A stretch of 5,029 nt of DNA. It comes from Candidatus Martarchaeota archaeon (GTDB lineage Archaea; Micrarchaeota; Micrarchaeia; Norongarragalinales; UBA8480). The notes beneath the pieces were generated by a model. The model was not told where the DNA came from, ran no database searches, and saw only the letters and a program-made list of their open reading frames with translations. Made by a program: the position numbers and the translations under genes. Positions 1 to 5,029 of the stretch are shown here, piece by piece (position 1 is the stretch's first letter; each line of letters begins with the position of its first letter). Location of the stretch: positions 1-5,029 of the forward strand of contig JAMCXP010000004.1 in the NCBI GenBank assembly GCA_023474775.1. The letters run 5' to 3'.

Positions 1-585
1 TATTCTTTTCTCCCTTCAAGCGTTGCGCTTCACTGGAATTATTTGAACGTTCCTGATTTTTACGCAAGCAAGCTCTGGCTTTTCATTTTCCCTGTTTTAA
101 TGATAATTTCATTTTTTGTCATGCGCAAGTTTCCGCATATTAGGGGCTTGAAAGAAGCGCATGAGTTTGTGAATTATCACTACTCTGAGTTTGTATCGTT
201 TGTGATTCTTTTTCTTCTTTACGTTGAAGGAGTTGTTCTTTTAAGCAACTTGTATTTTTCTGCTTTCAGCATTTCAGATTTCATACTGCCAGCCTTCTCT
301 GTCTTTTTCTACTGGAGCGGGTCTAACATGCAAAAACTGAAGAGAAACCATTGGATTGGAATCAGAACACCCTGGACCGTTAAAAGCGACAAGGTTTGGA
401 AGAAAACACATGAAGAAGGGGCTAAGCTTTTCAAGGTTTTAAGTATTATTTTCATGCTTTCACTGTTCATTTCAAACCCCGCGTACCAGTGGATGGTGGC
501 TTTATTCTCACTTATTGTCGTAGCTGTTGTTTTGATTTTATTCTCCTTTTTTGATTTTCAATCAAAAGGCCTAAAGGCGATTTAA
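1..585 (+). CDS. SdpI/DUF1648-family integral membrane protein, 5'-truncated by window edge
   Basis: The reading frame is open to the first base, so the N-terminus is missing. The 14 residues before the TTG at position 43 include VALHWN, followed by NVPDFYASK. This is the DUF1648 pattern (P..v.vHwn..g.pd.y.sK), so the TTG is internal and not the start. The visible 194 residues hold about five hydrophobic segments, around residues 24-41, 65-84, 94-110, 145-158 and 165-185. The SdpI signature RNHWIGIRTPWTVKSDKVW with KKTH lies at about 115-137. Family members are about 200-220 residues, so roughly one N-terminal helix is missing. In Bacillus subtilis, SdpI is a membrane immunity protein against the SDP toxin and sequesters the repressor SdpR. 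No toxin or ArsR-type regulator is visible here, so only the family is called, not that role. The stop is 2 bases before the UPF0145 gene, which suggests one transcript. Confidence 0.85.
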   Translation, partial: YSFLPSSVALHWNYLNVPDFYASKLWLFIFPVLMIISFFVMRKFPHIRGLKEAHEFVNYHYSEFVSFVILFLLYVEGVVLLSNLYFSAFSISDFILPAFSVFFYWSGSNMQKLKRNHWIGIRTPWTVKSDKVWKKTHEEGAKLFKVLSIIFMLSLFISNPAYQWMVALFSLIVVAVVLILFSFFDFQSKGLKAI

Positions 586-587
586 AT

Positions 588-944
588 ATGGATTTCATTG
601 TAGTAACACTCAACTACGTACCTGGAAAAAAAATAGTAAAAAACTTCGGCTCGACTTTTGGCATTGTGGTTAGAAGCAGAGGGTTGGGCGGAAACATAGT
701 CGCAGGGTTGAGAAGTCTGTTCGGAGGAGAGATTAAAGAATACAGCGAAATGCTTTCGCAGGCAAGGGAGCACGCGATTGAAAGAATGGTTGAAAACGCA
801 AAAGCTCTGGGAGCGAACGCAGTGGTTGACATGCGATTCGACTCTTCCGACATTGGAAAAACCATGACAGAAGTTGTCGCTTACGGAACCGCTGTTTTCG
901 TGGAAGAGGATAATTCAAAACCCGGGAGCGTGTCGCTGAGATAA
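588..944 (+). CDS. UPF0145 (YbjQ-type) domain protein
   Basis: This 118-residue soluble protein matches the UPF0145/YbjQ family, also labelled 'putative heavy-metal-binding domain', over residues 4-107. Family landmarks are VPGKKIVKNFG (11-21), GIVVRSRGLGGNIVAGLRSL (25-44), GGEIKEYSEML (46-56), the helix AREHAIERMVENAKALGANA (59-78), and a final strand VVAYGTAVFVEE. The family forms a compact alpha/beta fold, in some members a ring-like pentamer, and its cellular function is not established; the metal-binding label is weakly supported. No cysteine is present, which argues against a thiol metal site here. The ATG starts 2 bases after the SdpI-like stop. AGGCGAT at 575-581, six bases upstream, differs in one base from the AGGTGAT complementary to the 16S rRNA 3' end, which supports this start. 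A 10-residue polar tail follows the domain. Confidence 0.9.
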   Translation: MDFIVVTLNYVPGKKIVKNFGSTFGIVVRSRGLGGNIVAGLRSLFGGEIKEYSEMLSQAREHAIERMVENAKALGANAVVDMRFDSSDIGKTMTEVVAYGTAVFVEEDNSKPGSVSLR

Positions 945-955
945 AAACACTGTCA

Positions 956-1000
956 AATTGTTTTTCAATTATTGCTGGTTTTCTGCTTTACTCAATTTTG
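956..1000 (+). terminator. T-rich region after the SdpI/UPF0145 gene pair
   Basis: Twelve bases after the UPF0145 stop, AATTG (956-960) and CAATT (966-970) flank a run of five T, followed by further T-rich sequence to about 1000. Archaeal transcription commonly ends on T tracts without a strong hairpin, so this is a reasonable termination zone before the convergent gene. The 5-bp stem is weak, and the assignment rests mainly on position and T content. Confidence 0.35.
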
Positions 1001-1016
1001 CTTGCGGTGTGGTAAA

Positions 1017-1030
1017 TTACTCGCGAGTAA
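1017..1030. repeat. Perfect 14-bp palindrome between convergent genes
   Basis: TTACTCGCGAGTAA is an exact palindrome with no spacer, 17 bases beyond the stop codon of the large minus-strand gene. As RNA it could fold only into a 5-bp stem with a CGCG tetraloop, so it is weak as a hairpin. As DNA it has the symmetry expected of a dimeric-protein binding site. No function can be assigned. Confidence 0.5.
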
Positions 1031-1047
1031 ATCATTCAAGACTGAAT

Positions 1048-4000
1048 TCATTTTTTAAGCTTGTTTTTGAAAATGAAGAACGAGATGAAAGCGAAAACCA
1101 GAATCACCATAACGTTCGAGTCTGGAACCACGATATTGTTTGAAATTGTAGTGTAGAAAGTGAAGTTTTGAAAAGAGGGTTGCGCACTCCATCCAGCATC
1201 AGTAGAAAAACTTAAAATAACTGTGTTAATGTAAGAGCTTAGGTTTAAGTAACCGCATGGAACGTAAACAGAAGCATAGCCATTGGTGCTTGAAGTGCAG
1301 TTGAAAGACCCTTGAGGAGTATAGACTGTGATGTTAAAGTTTGTTGAAAGGCAGCTTGGGTTGAAAATCTCAAATGTCAGTGAAATGTTCTGGTTGGGCT
1401 TGTAAATATTATAAATCGAAGGGCTCACGCTTAAAAGCTGAAGGGTTCTGACAAGGTTTTGAAGAGTTAAACTAAGAATTTGCGAAGAGGTGAGCTGGGT
1501 TGAGGTTGAATAAACCCTGCTGGCGCACCCGTTGAATATAGCGCTTGCAGTGTAAGGAGCGTAGGTTAAAATGCTCGAGTTTGTCAAAAACTCCTGACTT
1601 AAGACATTCCACCCGGTAGAGCCATTAATGTCAGTAATGTTTTGCAAAACCAGGCCTGAACTGTTTGTAACATTCACCGTGATATTATACACTCCATTCT
1701 GTCCAGTATCTTGAACCCTTGTGTTCAAAAACCACTGAATCAAAACGCTGCTTAAAGAATCGACTATATTAAAATAAGGGACTGTAGAGTTTATTGAATC
1801 GTAAAAAGAAGAAGCATTAAGCAAATTACTGCTTGAAGCATTTAAACTAGTGTTTATAACCGTTAAACTAGAATTATAAAGGCGGAAAGGAGTTCTTAAA
1901 CCGCTTGTGTTTATAACAGAGTTTTCAACAGTCGTGTTAACAGCATTTTTATTATACGCGTTTACGCCTAAGTAAAAGCCAAGGCCGTAGGTTAAACCTC
2001 CCTCGGTAAGATTATTGAAAGTGTTGTTACTGCTTACTCCATAAATGGTTATTCCAGTACCCGCAGGCGGCAGGTAAATATTTTGAAAATAATTATTATT
2101 GGAAGCTGATACAATGGAAATTACCTGACCGGTTAGGCTTGGCAGTAAAATATTTAAAATATTATTAAAGTTAGAACTTATAAACCATAATGAATTAGAA
2201 CCCGTATTTGTAATATTGCTGTTCTGGATGGTGTTATTGTTGGAATACATAAACGCCAATCCAACGTTAACATTATTGCTTACATTGCAACTGTTAAACA
2301 GCGAGTTGTTTGTCAAGCCAACACCCAAGCCGGTGTAGAATGTTCCGGTCACAGTGATGTTTGTGCAGTTCACCAGTCCCACAAAGCCGTATTGGTTGTT
2401 TCCGAAGTTTAGTTGAGTGTTGCTTGGGCATATGTTGTCCGACCATGGCGATGAGTAATTAACGCTTTTGCCGTCAATCCAATTATTGCTGGTGATATTT
2501 TCAAATAAATAATTATAATTATAGGTCATCATGGACATGAAAGGAGAAGCGACGTTTATTCTCGTGATATTGTTATAGTCAAAAGTGTTGTTTCCTGTTT
2601 GATAGTCAAACCACCCTCCTGCGCCCGCACATGTTCCTTCAGGGTGGCTGCAATATGCATTGCCGTTAAAAACCCCTCCTATTAAAGTGTTGTTGTAAAA
2701 GTAATTATAACTGCACATAGCAATGTTAATGCTTGTTTCTATGCTAGTATTGCCTGTAAAATAATTGCTTATTATATTATTATGATCCCAAAAGTCCACC
2801 GACGCCGTTGTACTGAAGTTGTTGAACGAGAAATTTGAATAGCCTAAGTGAATGCCATTAAATGTCTTCATGGTGTTGTTTTCGATTGTTGAATTGTAAA
2901 TCGCATTGCAGAAGCCTTCATTATTCGAAAATGTGGTTGGGTCCAAAAAAAAGTTGTTGAAAAGATTCAAACCAGAAGAGGTGATATCAACATCGCCCAT
3001 GTAATGCCATTCAATAGTTGGATTGTAAAGCCATAGAATGGCGGTCATATCATACATCATAAAATAACTGGTTATATGTGGAGTGTATATAGAGTTAGAA
3101 TTATTCACAAAAGTCGATTGGTTAATTGTCAAATTGTTGAACTCCGAAGCGCTTACCCCGTTTGTGAAATTGCTGACAGAACAGTTTATTATGGAAACGT
3201 TATTGGCATCATTAATGTCAAAACCGTCCCCGCTTCCATTGCCATTAACGTTGCAGTTTTGAACAACAATATTGCTGGAATTGAAAAAATTGAAGCCCAT
3301 TTTACTGGTGCCGGTAACGTTAGAATTATTAAACAAAGAATTGCTAGTAAAACCGGCAACCAAGCCGGTGTAGAATGTTCCGGTCACATTGATGTTTGTG
3401 CAGTTCACCAGTCCCACAAAGCCGTATTGGTTGTTTCCGAAGTTTAGTTGAGTGTTGCTTGGGCAGGCGTTAGAGTAAGGCGAGTAATACAAAACGCTTT
3501 TGCCGTCAATCCAATTATTGCTGGTGATATTTTCAAATAAATAATTGACATTATTAAAATAATTTACGAACAAACCATAAAAAGGAGATTCGGTGTTGTT
3601 TCTTGTAAAATTATTATAGTCAAAAGTGTTGTTTCCAACAGAATTATCATTATTGGTTTGTGTGTACGGCCAGTATCCATTCGAAAGGCATCCTTGGGCG
3701 CTAGAGCCGCACCACACCTGGCTGTTTAAAATTGTTCCCGTGAAATTATTATTGTAAAAATAATTATTGCCGCAAAAGTCAATTGAAATGTTTGGTTGCG
3801 TATTTGCATTTTTAAAATAATTATTTGTTATATTATTATAGCTCCACAAAGCTAGATTATCCCCAAAAATGTTGTTTCCAAGCAAGGTTCCAAATCCTGT
3901 GCTAAAATTATTGTATGAGATTGTTGAATTGCCCAAGTGATAGCCTGCGAAAGCGCCTTTTATCGTGTTGTTTTGTATTGAAGCGTTGTAAATAACATTG

Positions 4001-4497
4001 CAGCTATAAGGATTATTGTTAAAGGTATACTGGTCTAGAAATTGGTTGTTGAAAAGATTCAAACCATAAGAAGTAACAAAATTCAAGCTAGGAGGAGTGT
4101 AATTTCCAGCTTTTATATAAGTCCCATTCACATAATAGAATGGACTCCAAGTGTTTATTGAAAAAAGATTATTGGTGAAGTTAGAATAGCCTATAGTCAA
4201 ATTGTTGAACTCTGAAGCATTGACGCCTGCTGTGAAATTGCTGACAGAACAGTTTATTATGGAAACATTGCTCATATTATTGACATCAAAACCGTCCCCG
4301 CTTCCATTTCCCACAACGCTGAAACCGTTACAGTTGATAATAATATTGCTAGCAGTAACATTAAAGCAATTGCCAGAAGCAGCTATGCTCGCGGTTAAAA
4401 CCCCGCTTGATCCAACATTGCCGCAAGCAAGAGCATGGGAAGTTGAAATTAAGAAAAGAAAAGCTATGAATCCAAAAAACCAGCGGAGTTTAAACAT
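1048..4497 (-). CDS. Giant Asn-rich secreted beta-helix surface protein with two duplicated modules
   Basis: The 1149-residue protein starts with a signal peptide: K3/R5, a hydrophobic core at about 7-19, and likely cleavage after ALA at 24. Residues 44-900 are short strand-turn repeats rich in Asn, Ser and Thr, such as NNLTI, NVSIINCSVSNF and NNTFDYNNITR, typical of PbH1/NosD-type right-handed beta-helices. Module A (about 56-400) and module B (about 415-745) are copies; GNGSGDGFD recurs at 63 and 419, and NYLFENITSNNWIDGKSV at 318 and 662. Cysteines recur in register (83/439, 166/530, 242/595, 263/616, 270/623, 345/690, 366/711), suggesting disulfides outside the cell. Residues about 920-1115 resemble Ig-like/carboxypeptidase-regulatory beta-sandwiches. 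The C-terminus is VVPDSN (1123-1128), a hydrophobic helix (1129-1143), then KNKLKK. Dozens of N-X-S/T sequons suggest N-glycosylation. The likely role is cell-surface adhesion or an envelope structure; the ligand is unknown. No catalytic residues of a pectate lyase were recognised. Confidence 0.9.
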   Translation of the reverse strand: MFKLRWFFGFIAFLFLISTSHALACGNVGSSGVLTASIAASGNCFNVTASNIIINCNGFSVVGNGSGDGFDVNNMSNVSIINCSVSNFTAGVNASEFNNLTIGYSNFTNNLFSINTWSPFYYVNGTYIKAGNYTPPSLNFVTSYGLNLFNNQFLDQYTFNNNPYSCNVIYNASIQNNTIKGAFAGYHLGNSTISYNNFSTGFGTLLGNNIFGDNLALWSYNNITNNYFKNANTQPNISIDFCGNNYFYNNNFTGTILNSQVWCGSSAQGCLSNGYWPYTQTNNDNSVGNNTFDYNNFTRNNTESPFYGLFVNYFNNVNYLFENITSNNWIDGKSVLYYSPYSNACPSNTQLNFGNNQYGFVGLVNCTNINVTGTFYTGLVAGFTSNSLFNNSNVTGTSKMGFNFFNSSNIVVQNCNVNGNGSGDGFDINDANNVSIINCSVSNFTNGVSASEFNNLTINQSTFVNNSNSIYTPHITSYFMMYDMTAILWLYNPTIEWHYMGDVDITSSGLNLFNNFFLDPTTFSNNEGFCNAIYNSTIENNTMKTFNGIHLGYSNFSFNNFSTTASVDFWDHNNIISNYFTGNTSIETSINIAMCSYNYFYNNTLIGGVFNGNAYCSHPEGTCAGAGGWFDYQTGNNTFDYNNITRINVASPFMSMMTYNYNYLFENITSNNWIDGKSVNYSSPWSDNICPSNTQLNFGNNQYGFVGLVNCTNITVTGTFYTGLGVGLTNNSLFNSCNVSNNVNVGLAFMYSNNNTIQNSNITNTGSNSLWFISSNFNNILNILLPSLTGQVISIVSASNNNYFQNIYLPPAGTGITIYGVSSNNTFNNLTEGGLTYGLGFYLGVNAYNKNAVNTTVENSVINTSGLRTPFRLYNSSLTVINTSLNASSSNLLNASSFYDSINSTVPYFNIVDSLSSVLIQWFLNTRVQDTGQNGVYNITVNVTNSSGLVLQNITDINGSTGWNVLSQEFLTNSSILTYAPYTASAIFNGCASRVYSTSTQLTSSQILSLTLQNLVRTLQLLSVSPSIYNIYKPNQNISLTFEIFNPSCLSTNFNITVYTPQGSFNCTSSTNGYASVYVPCGYLNLSSYINTVILSFSTDAGWSAQPSFQNFTFYTTISNNIVVPDSNVMVILVFAFISFFIFKNKLKK
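2326..2514. repeat. Module-B copy of internal direct repeat (conserved block)
   Basis: This is the partner of 3361-3546. Bases 2326-2430 match 3361-3465 at 104 of 105 positions, and 2461-2514 match 3493-3546 at all 54. The intervening segment is diverged and differs by one codon in length. The blocks encode residues 690-724 and 662-679 of the surface protein. The offsets of 1035 and 1032 bases match the module length. Confidence 0.93.
3130..3243. repeat. Module-B copy of second internal direct repeat
   Basis: This is aligned without gaps with 4198-4311. It contains an identical run of more than 30 bases (GAAATTGCTGACAGAACAGT and onward) and another around AAACCGTCCCCGCTTCCATT, with scattered substitutions between. 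It encodes the GSGDGFDIND...NVSIINCSVSNFTNGVSASEF-type start of module B. Confidence 0.88.
3361..3546. repeat. Module-A copy of internal direct repeat (conserved block)
   Basis: This is the partner of 2326-2514. It encodes residues 345-379 (CPSNTQLNFGNNQYGF and onward) and 318-335 of the surface protein. The only difference in the longer block changes N370 of module A to T714 in module B. Confidence 0.93.
4059..4165 (-). repeat. 107-bp inverted repeat, internal copy
   Basis: These bases are the exact reverse complement of 4923-5029; paired positions sum to 9088 throughout. The copy lies inside the beta-helix gene and encodes residues 112-147, a segment of module A that has no close counterpart in module B. 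Confidence 0.97.
4198..4311. repeat. Module-A copy of second internal direct repeat
   Basis: This is the partner of 3130-3243, 1068 bases away. It encodes the start of module A, about residues 63-100. The offset is larger than for the other block pair because module A carries about 12 extra codons between the two conserved blocks. Confidence 0.88.
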
Positions 4498-4522
4498 TTT
4501 AAAAAATAGAAAAGCATTGAAC

Positions 4523-4531
4523 GTTTAAAAC
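4523..4531 (-). promoter_or_regulatory. Probable TATA box of the beta-helix gene, leaderless promoter
   Basis: On the minus strand this reads GTTTTAAAC, with TTTAAA at 4524-4529, preceded by the purine-rich AAAGAAAGTG as a plausible BRE. Its centre lies about 29 bases upstream of the ATG at 4497. Archaeal transcription starts roughly 25-30 bases after the TATA centre, so the transcript would begin at or next to the ATG. That agrees with the absence of any Shine-Dalgarno sequence in TTTCTATTTTTTAAA just before the start. Confidence 0.5.
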
Positions 4532-4557
4532 ACTTTCTTTTAACCCCGGTTTTAAAC
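4523..4557. repeat. Inverted pair of GTTTAAAAC elements upstream of the beta-helix gene
   Basis: GTTTAAAAC (4523-4531) and its exact reverse complement GTTTTAAAC (4549-4557) are separated by 17 bases. The inner copy coincides with the proposed TATA box. The outer copy may be an alternative TATA element or half of an operator. The two centres are 26 bases apart, so a regulator binding both would lie on a similar but not identical face of the helix. Confidence 0.45.
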
Positions 4558-4577
4558 AACGTTGAATTAAAAGCCTG

Positions 4578-4620
4578 TTCAAGCGGGTTTCGCAAAAATA
4601 AAACGTCGTGCCCGCTTGAA
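4578..4620 (-). terminator. 10-bp perfect stem-loop downstream of the small membrane-protein gene
   Basis: TTCAAGCGGG (4578-4587) and CCCGCTTGAA (4611-4620) are perfect inverted repeats around a 23-base AT-rich loop. On the minus strand the stem begins 16 bases after the stop of the 103-residue gene and is followed by CAGGCTTTTAATT, which contains a T run. It may end that transcript or protect its 3' end. The long loop is atypical for an intrinsic terminator. The other possible reading, a structure upstream of the beta-helix gene, seems less likely because it lies outside the proposed promoter. Confidence 0.45.
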
Positions 4621-4636
4621 TTTTCACTATCTTAGC

Positions 4637-4948
4637 TTAAAAATCGTCGTTCAACAGGAAAACTCCTATAGCGGCGAAAACCACTCCCAATGCAACGTCT
4701 ATCAAAATTCCTTCTATTATAGCGGTGTTTGTAAGGTTGGCAACATCCTGAGTGGCCTGAATCTGAGCTAGCTGTGTAGAAGTCAAAGCGCTTGTCGAAG
4801 CTCCCTTCAAGGCGCTCAACTGGTAGTTTAGAGTGGCTGAAACGGTAAGATATTGATTGGTCTGGTAAACGCTGACGGCTAAAAGCAGAACTCCCAAAAT
4901 CAAGCTTGCGATTCCAATAGACTTTTTCAATAAACACTTGGAGTCCAT
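4637..4948 (-). CDS. Small hypothetical two-helix membrane protein; N-terminus uncertain
   Basis: The frame encodes 103 residues, and no family is recognised. Two hydrophobic helices (about 11-28 and 77-98) flank a polar, Ala/Ser/Thr/Gln-rich segment (about 29-75) with helix-forming runs such as LTSTQLAQIQATQDVANLTN and one NLT sequon at 71. Two lysines (8-9) precede helix 1 and the protein ends DDF, so both ends probably face the cytoplasm and the middle lies outside. The start is doubtful: the ATG and the first nine codons (MDSKCLLKK) lie within bases 4923-4948, part of an exact inverted copy of the neighbouring beta-helix gene. No other ATG lies downstream in the frame before helix 1. If the inverted copy is an artefact, the native N-terminus is lost and the true gene is longer or different there. 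The body (codons 10-103) looks like genuine membrane-protein coding sequence. Confidence 0.65.
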   Translation of the reverse strand: MDSKCLLKKSIGIASLILGVLLLAVSVYQTNQYLTVSATLNYQLSALKGASTSALTSTQLAQIQATQDVANLTNTAIIEGILIDVALGVVFAAIGVFLLNDDF

Positions 4949-5029
4949 TCTATTATGTGAATGGGACTTATATAAAAGCTGGAAATTACACTCCTCCTAG
5001 CTTGAATTTTGTTACTTCTTATGGTTTGA
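4924..5029 (+). pseudogene. Fragment of a second, inverted copy of the beta-helix gene
   Basis: Read on the plus strand from 4924, the frame is FSINTWSPFYYVNGTY and onward, identical to residues 112-146 of the large surface protein, and it stays open to the window edge. It has no start of its own: a TAG at 4918-4920 is in frame just outside the junction, and the preceding DNA belongs to the small membrane-protein gene on the other strand. It is therefore a 5'-truncated fragment as it stands. It may lead into a real paralogue beyond the window or be a chimeric end. Confidence 0.6.
4968..4977 (-). promoter_or_regulatory. TATA-like sequence upstream of the small membrane-protein ATG, probably coincidental
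   Basis: On the minus strand TTTTATATAA is centred about 25 bases before the ATG at 4948, which is the ideal spacing for a leaderless archaeal promoter. However, the same bases occur at 4111-4120 as codons for Tyr-Ile-Lys within the beta-helix gene, and this copy sits in the inverted repeat. It could drive expression if the rearrangement is real, but it did not evolve as this gene's promoter. Confidence 0.25.

Larger units (their letters stand above)
4923..5029 (+). repeat. 107-bp inverted repeat, terminal copy
   Basis: This is an exact reverse-complement copy of 4059-4165 and reaches the last base of the window, so its real length is unknown. At the left junction, CCAATAGACTTTTT here (4914-4927) resembles CCAATAATCTTTTTT in the parent gene (reverse complement of 4161-4175) with one gap. 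The crossover therefore lies in a stretch of microhomology. Confidence 0.97.

Noticed and set aside
43..45. TTG as start codon of the SdpI-like protein
   Set aside because: The frame continues upstream to the window edge and encodes the conserved VALHWN part of DUF1648, so the TTG is an internal leucine codon.
582..918. Open minus-strand frames at 582-773, 614-865 and 733-918
   Set aside because: They lie antisense to the well-supported UPF0145 gene and show no family resemblance or coherent composition.
958..1143. Plus-strand frame of 61 codons
   Set aside because: It runs antisense into the C-terminal membrane helix and tail of the surface protein; the hydrophobic start arises from T-rich intergenic sequence.
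3076..3447. Plus-strand frame of 123 codons inside the surface gene
   Set aside because: It is an antisense by-product of the Asn-rich coding bias (AAT/AAC read as ATT/GTT), with no recognisable domain and no ribosome site.
2000..4300. CRISPR array or tandem short DNA repeats
   Set aside because: Repeated AATTATT/AATAATT-like words are Asn codons in beta-helix turns with irregular spacing, and all lie in one open reading frame.
4423..4434. Lipoprotein signal (Cys25 after the hydrophobic core)
   Set aside because: ALAC lacks the usual Leu at -3 of a lipobox. AxA cleavage by signal peptidase I fits, and a Cys at this point is plausible as a disulfide partner of Cys44.
4202..4528. Plus-strand frame of 108 codons
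   Set aside because: It is antisense to the signal peptide and module A of the surface gene, with no family resemblance.
4632..4937. Overlapping minus-strand frame of 101 codons
   Set aside because: Its product is Arg/Phe/Ser-rich and low-quality, while the overlapping frame at 4637-4948 has two clean membrane helices with a sensible charge pattern.
4923..5029. Terminal inverted repeat of a transposon
   Set aside because: The other copy is internal to a coding frame, there is no transposase or target-site duplication, and the repeat simply repeats protein-coding sequence.

Overview
The window most likely comes from an archaeon, probably one of the small-genome DPANN-type lineages, though the exact lineage cannot be fixed from sequence alone. 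The main evidence is a very large Asn/Ser/Thr-rich secreted protein built from right-handed beta-helix (NosD/PbH1-like) repeats. It has an N-terminal signal peptide and a C-terminal motif, transmembrane helix and basic tail, as in archaeosortase-type surface proteins. A TTTAAA box lies at a distance from its start codon that suits a leaderless archaeal transcript, and no Shine-Dalgarno sequence precedes it. A bacterial origin is not strictly excluded.

Layout. From the left edge to 944 there are two plus-strand genes separated by 2 bases. The first is the 3' part of a DUF1648/SdpI-family membrane protein that runs off the left edge, so the TTG at 43 is not its real start. The second is a complete UPF0145/YbjQ-family protein. 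A T-rich convergent intergenic region (945-1047) with a perfect 14-bp palindrome follows. Minus-strand 4497-1048 encodes the 1149-residue beta-helix surface protein. Its two modules of about 350 residues are a tandem duplication, with short stretches still almost identical at DNA level. Region 4498-4636 is non-coding and holds a TTTAAA inverted pair and a 10-bp stem-loop. Minus-strand 4948-4637 encodes a small protein with two membrane helices.

The most important observation is at the right edge. Bases 4923-5029 (107 bases, to the last base of the window) are a perfect reverse-complement copy of 4059-4165, an internal piece of the beta-helix gene. The inverted copy supplies the start codon, the first nine codons and the apparent TATA box of the small membrane-protein gene. 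It also carries an open plus-strand fragment encoding residues 112-146 of the beta-helix protein. The junction lies in a short stretch of similarity. This is either a real inverted duplication leading into a paralogous surface-protein gene, or a chimera from genome amplification or assembly. The start of the small gene should therefore be treated as uncertain.

No RNA genes, CRISPR arrays or insertion sequences were recognised. No stretch longer than about 140 bases lacks a gene.
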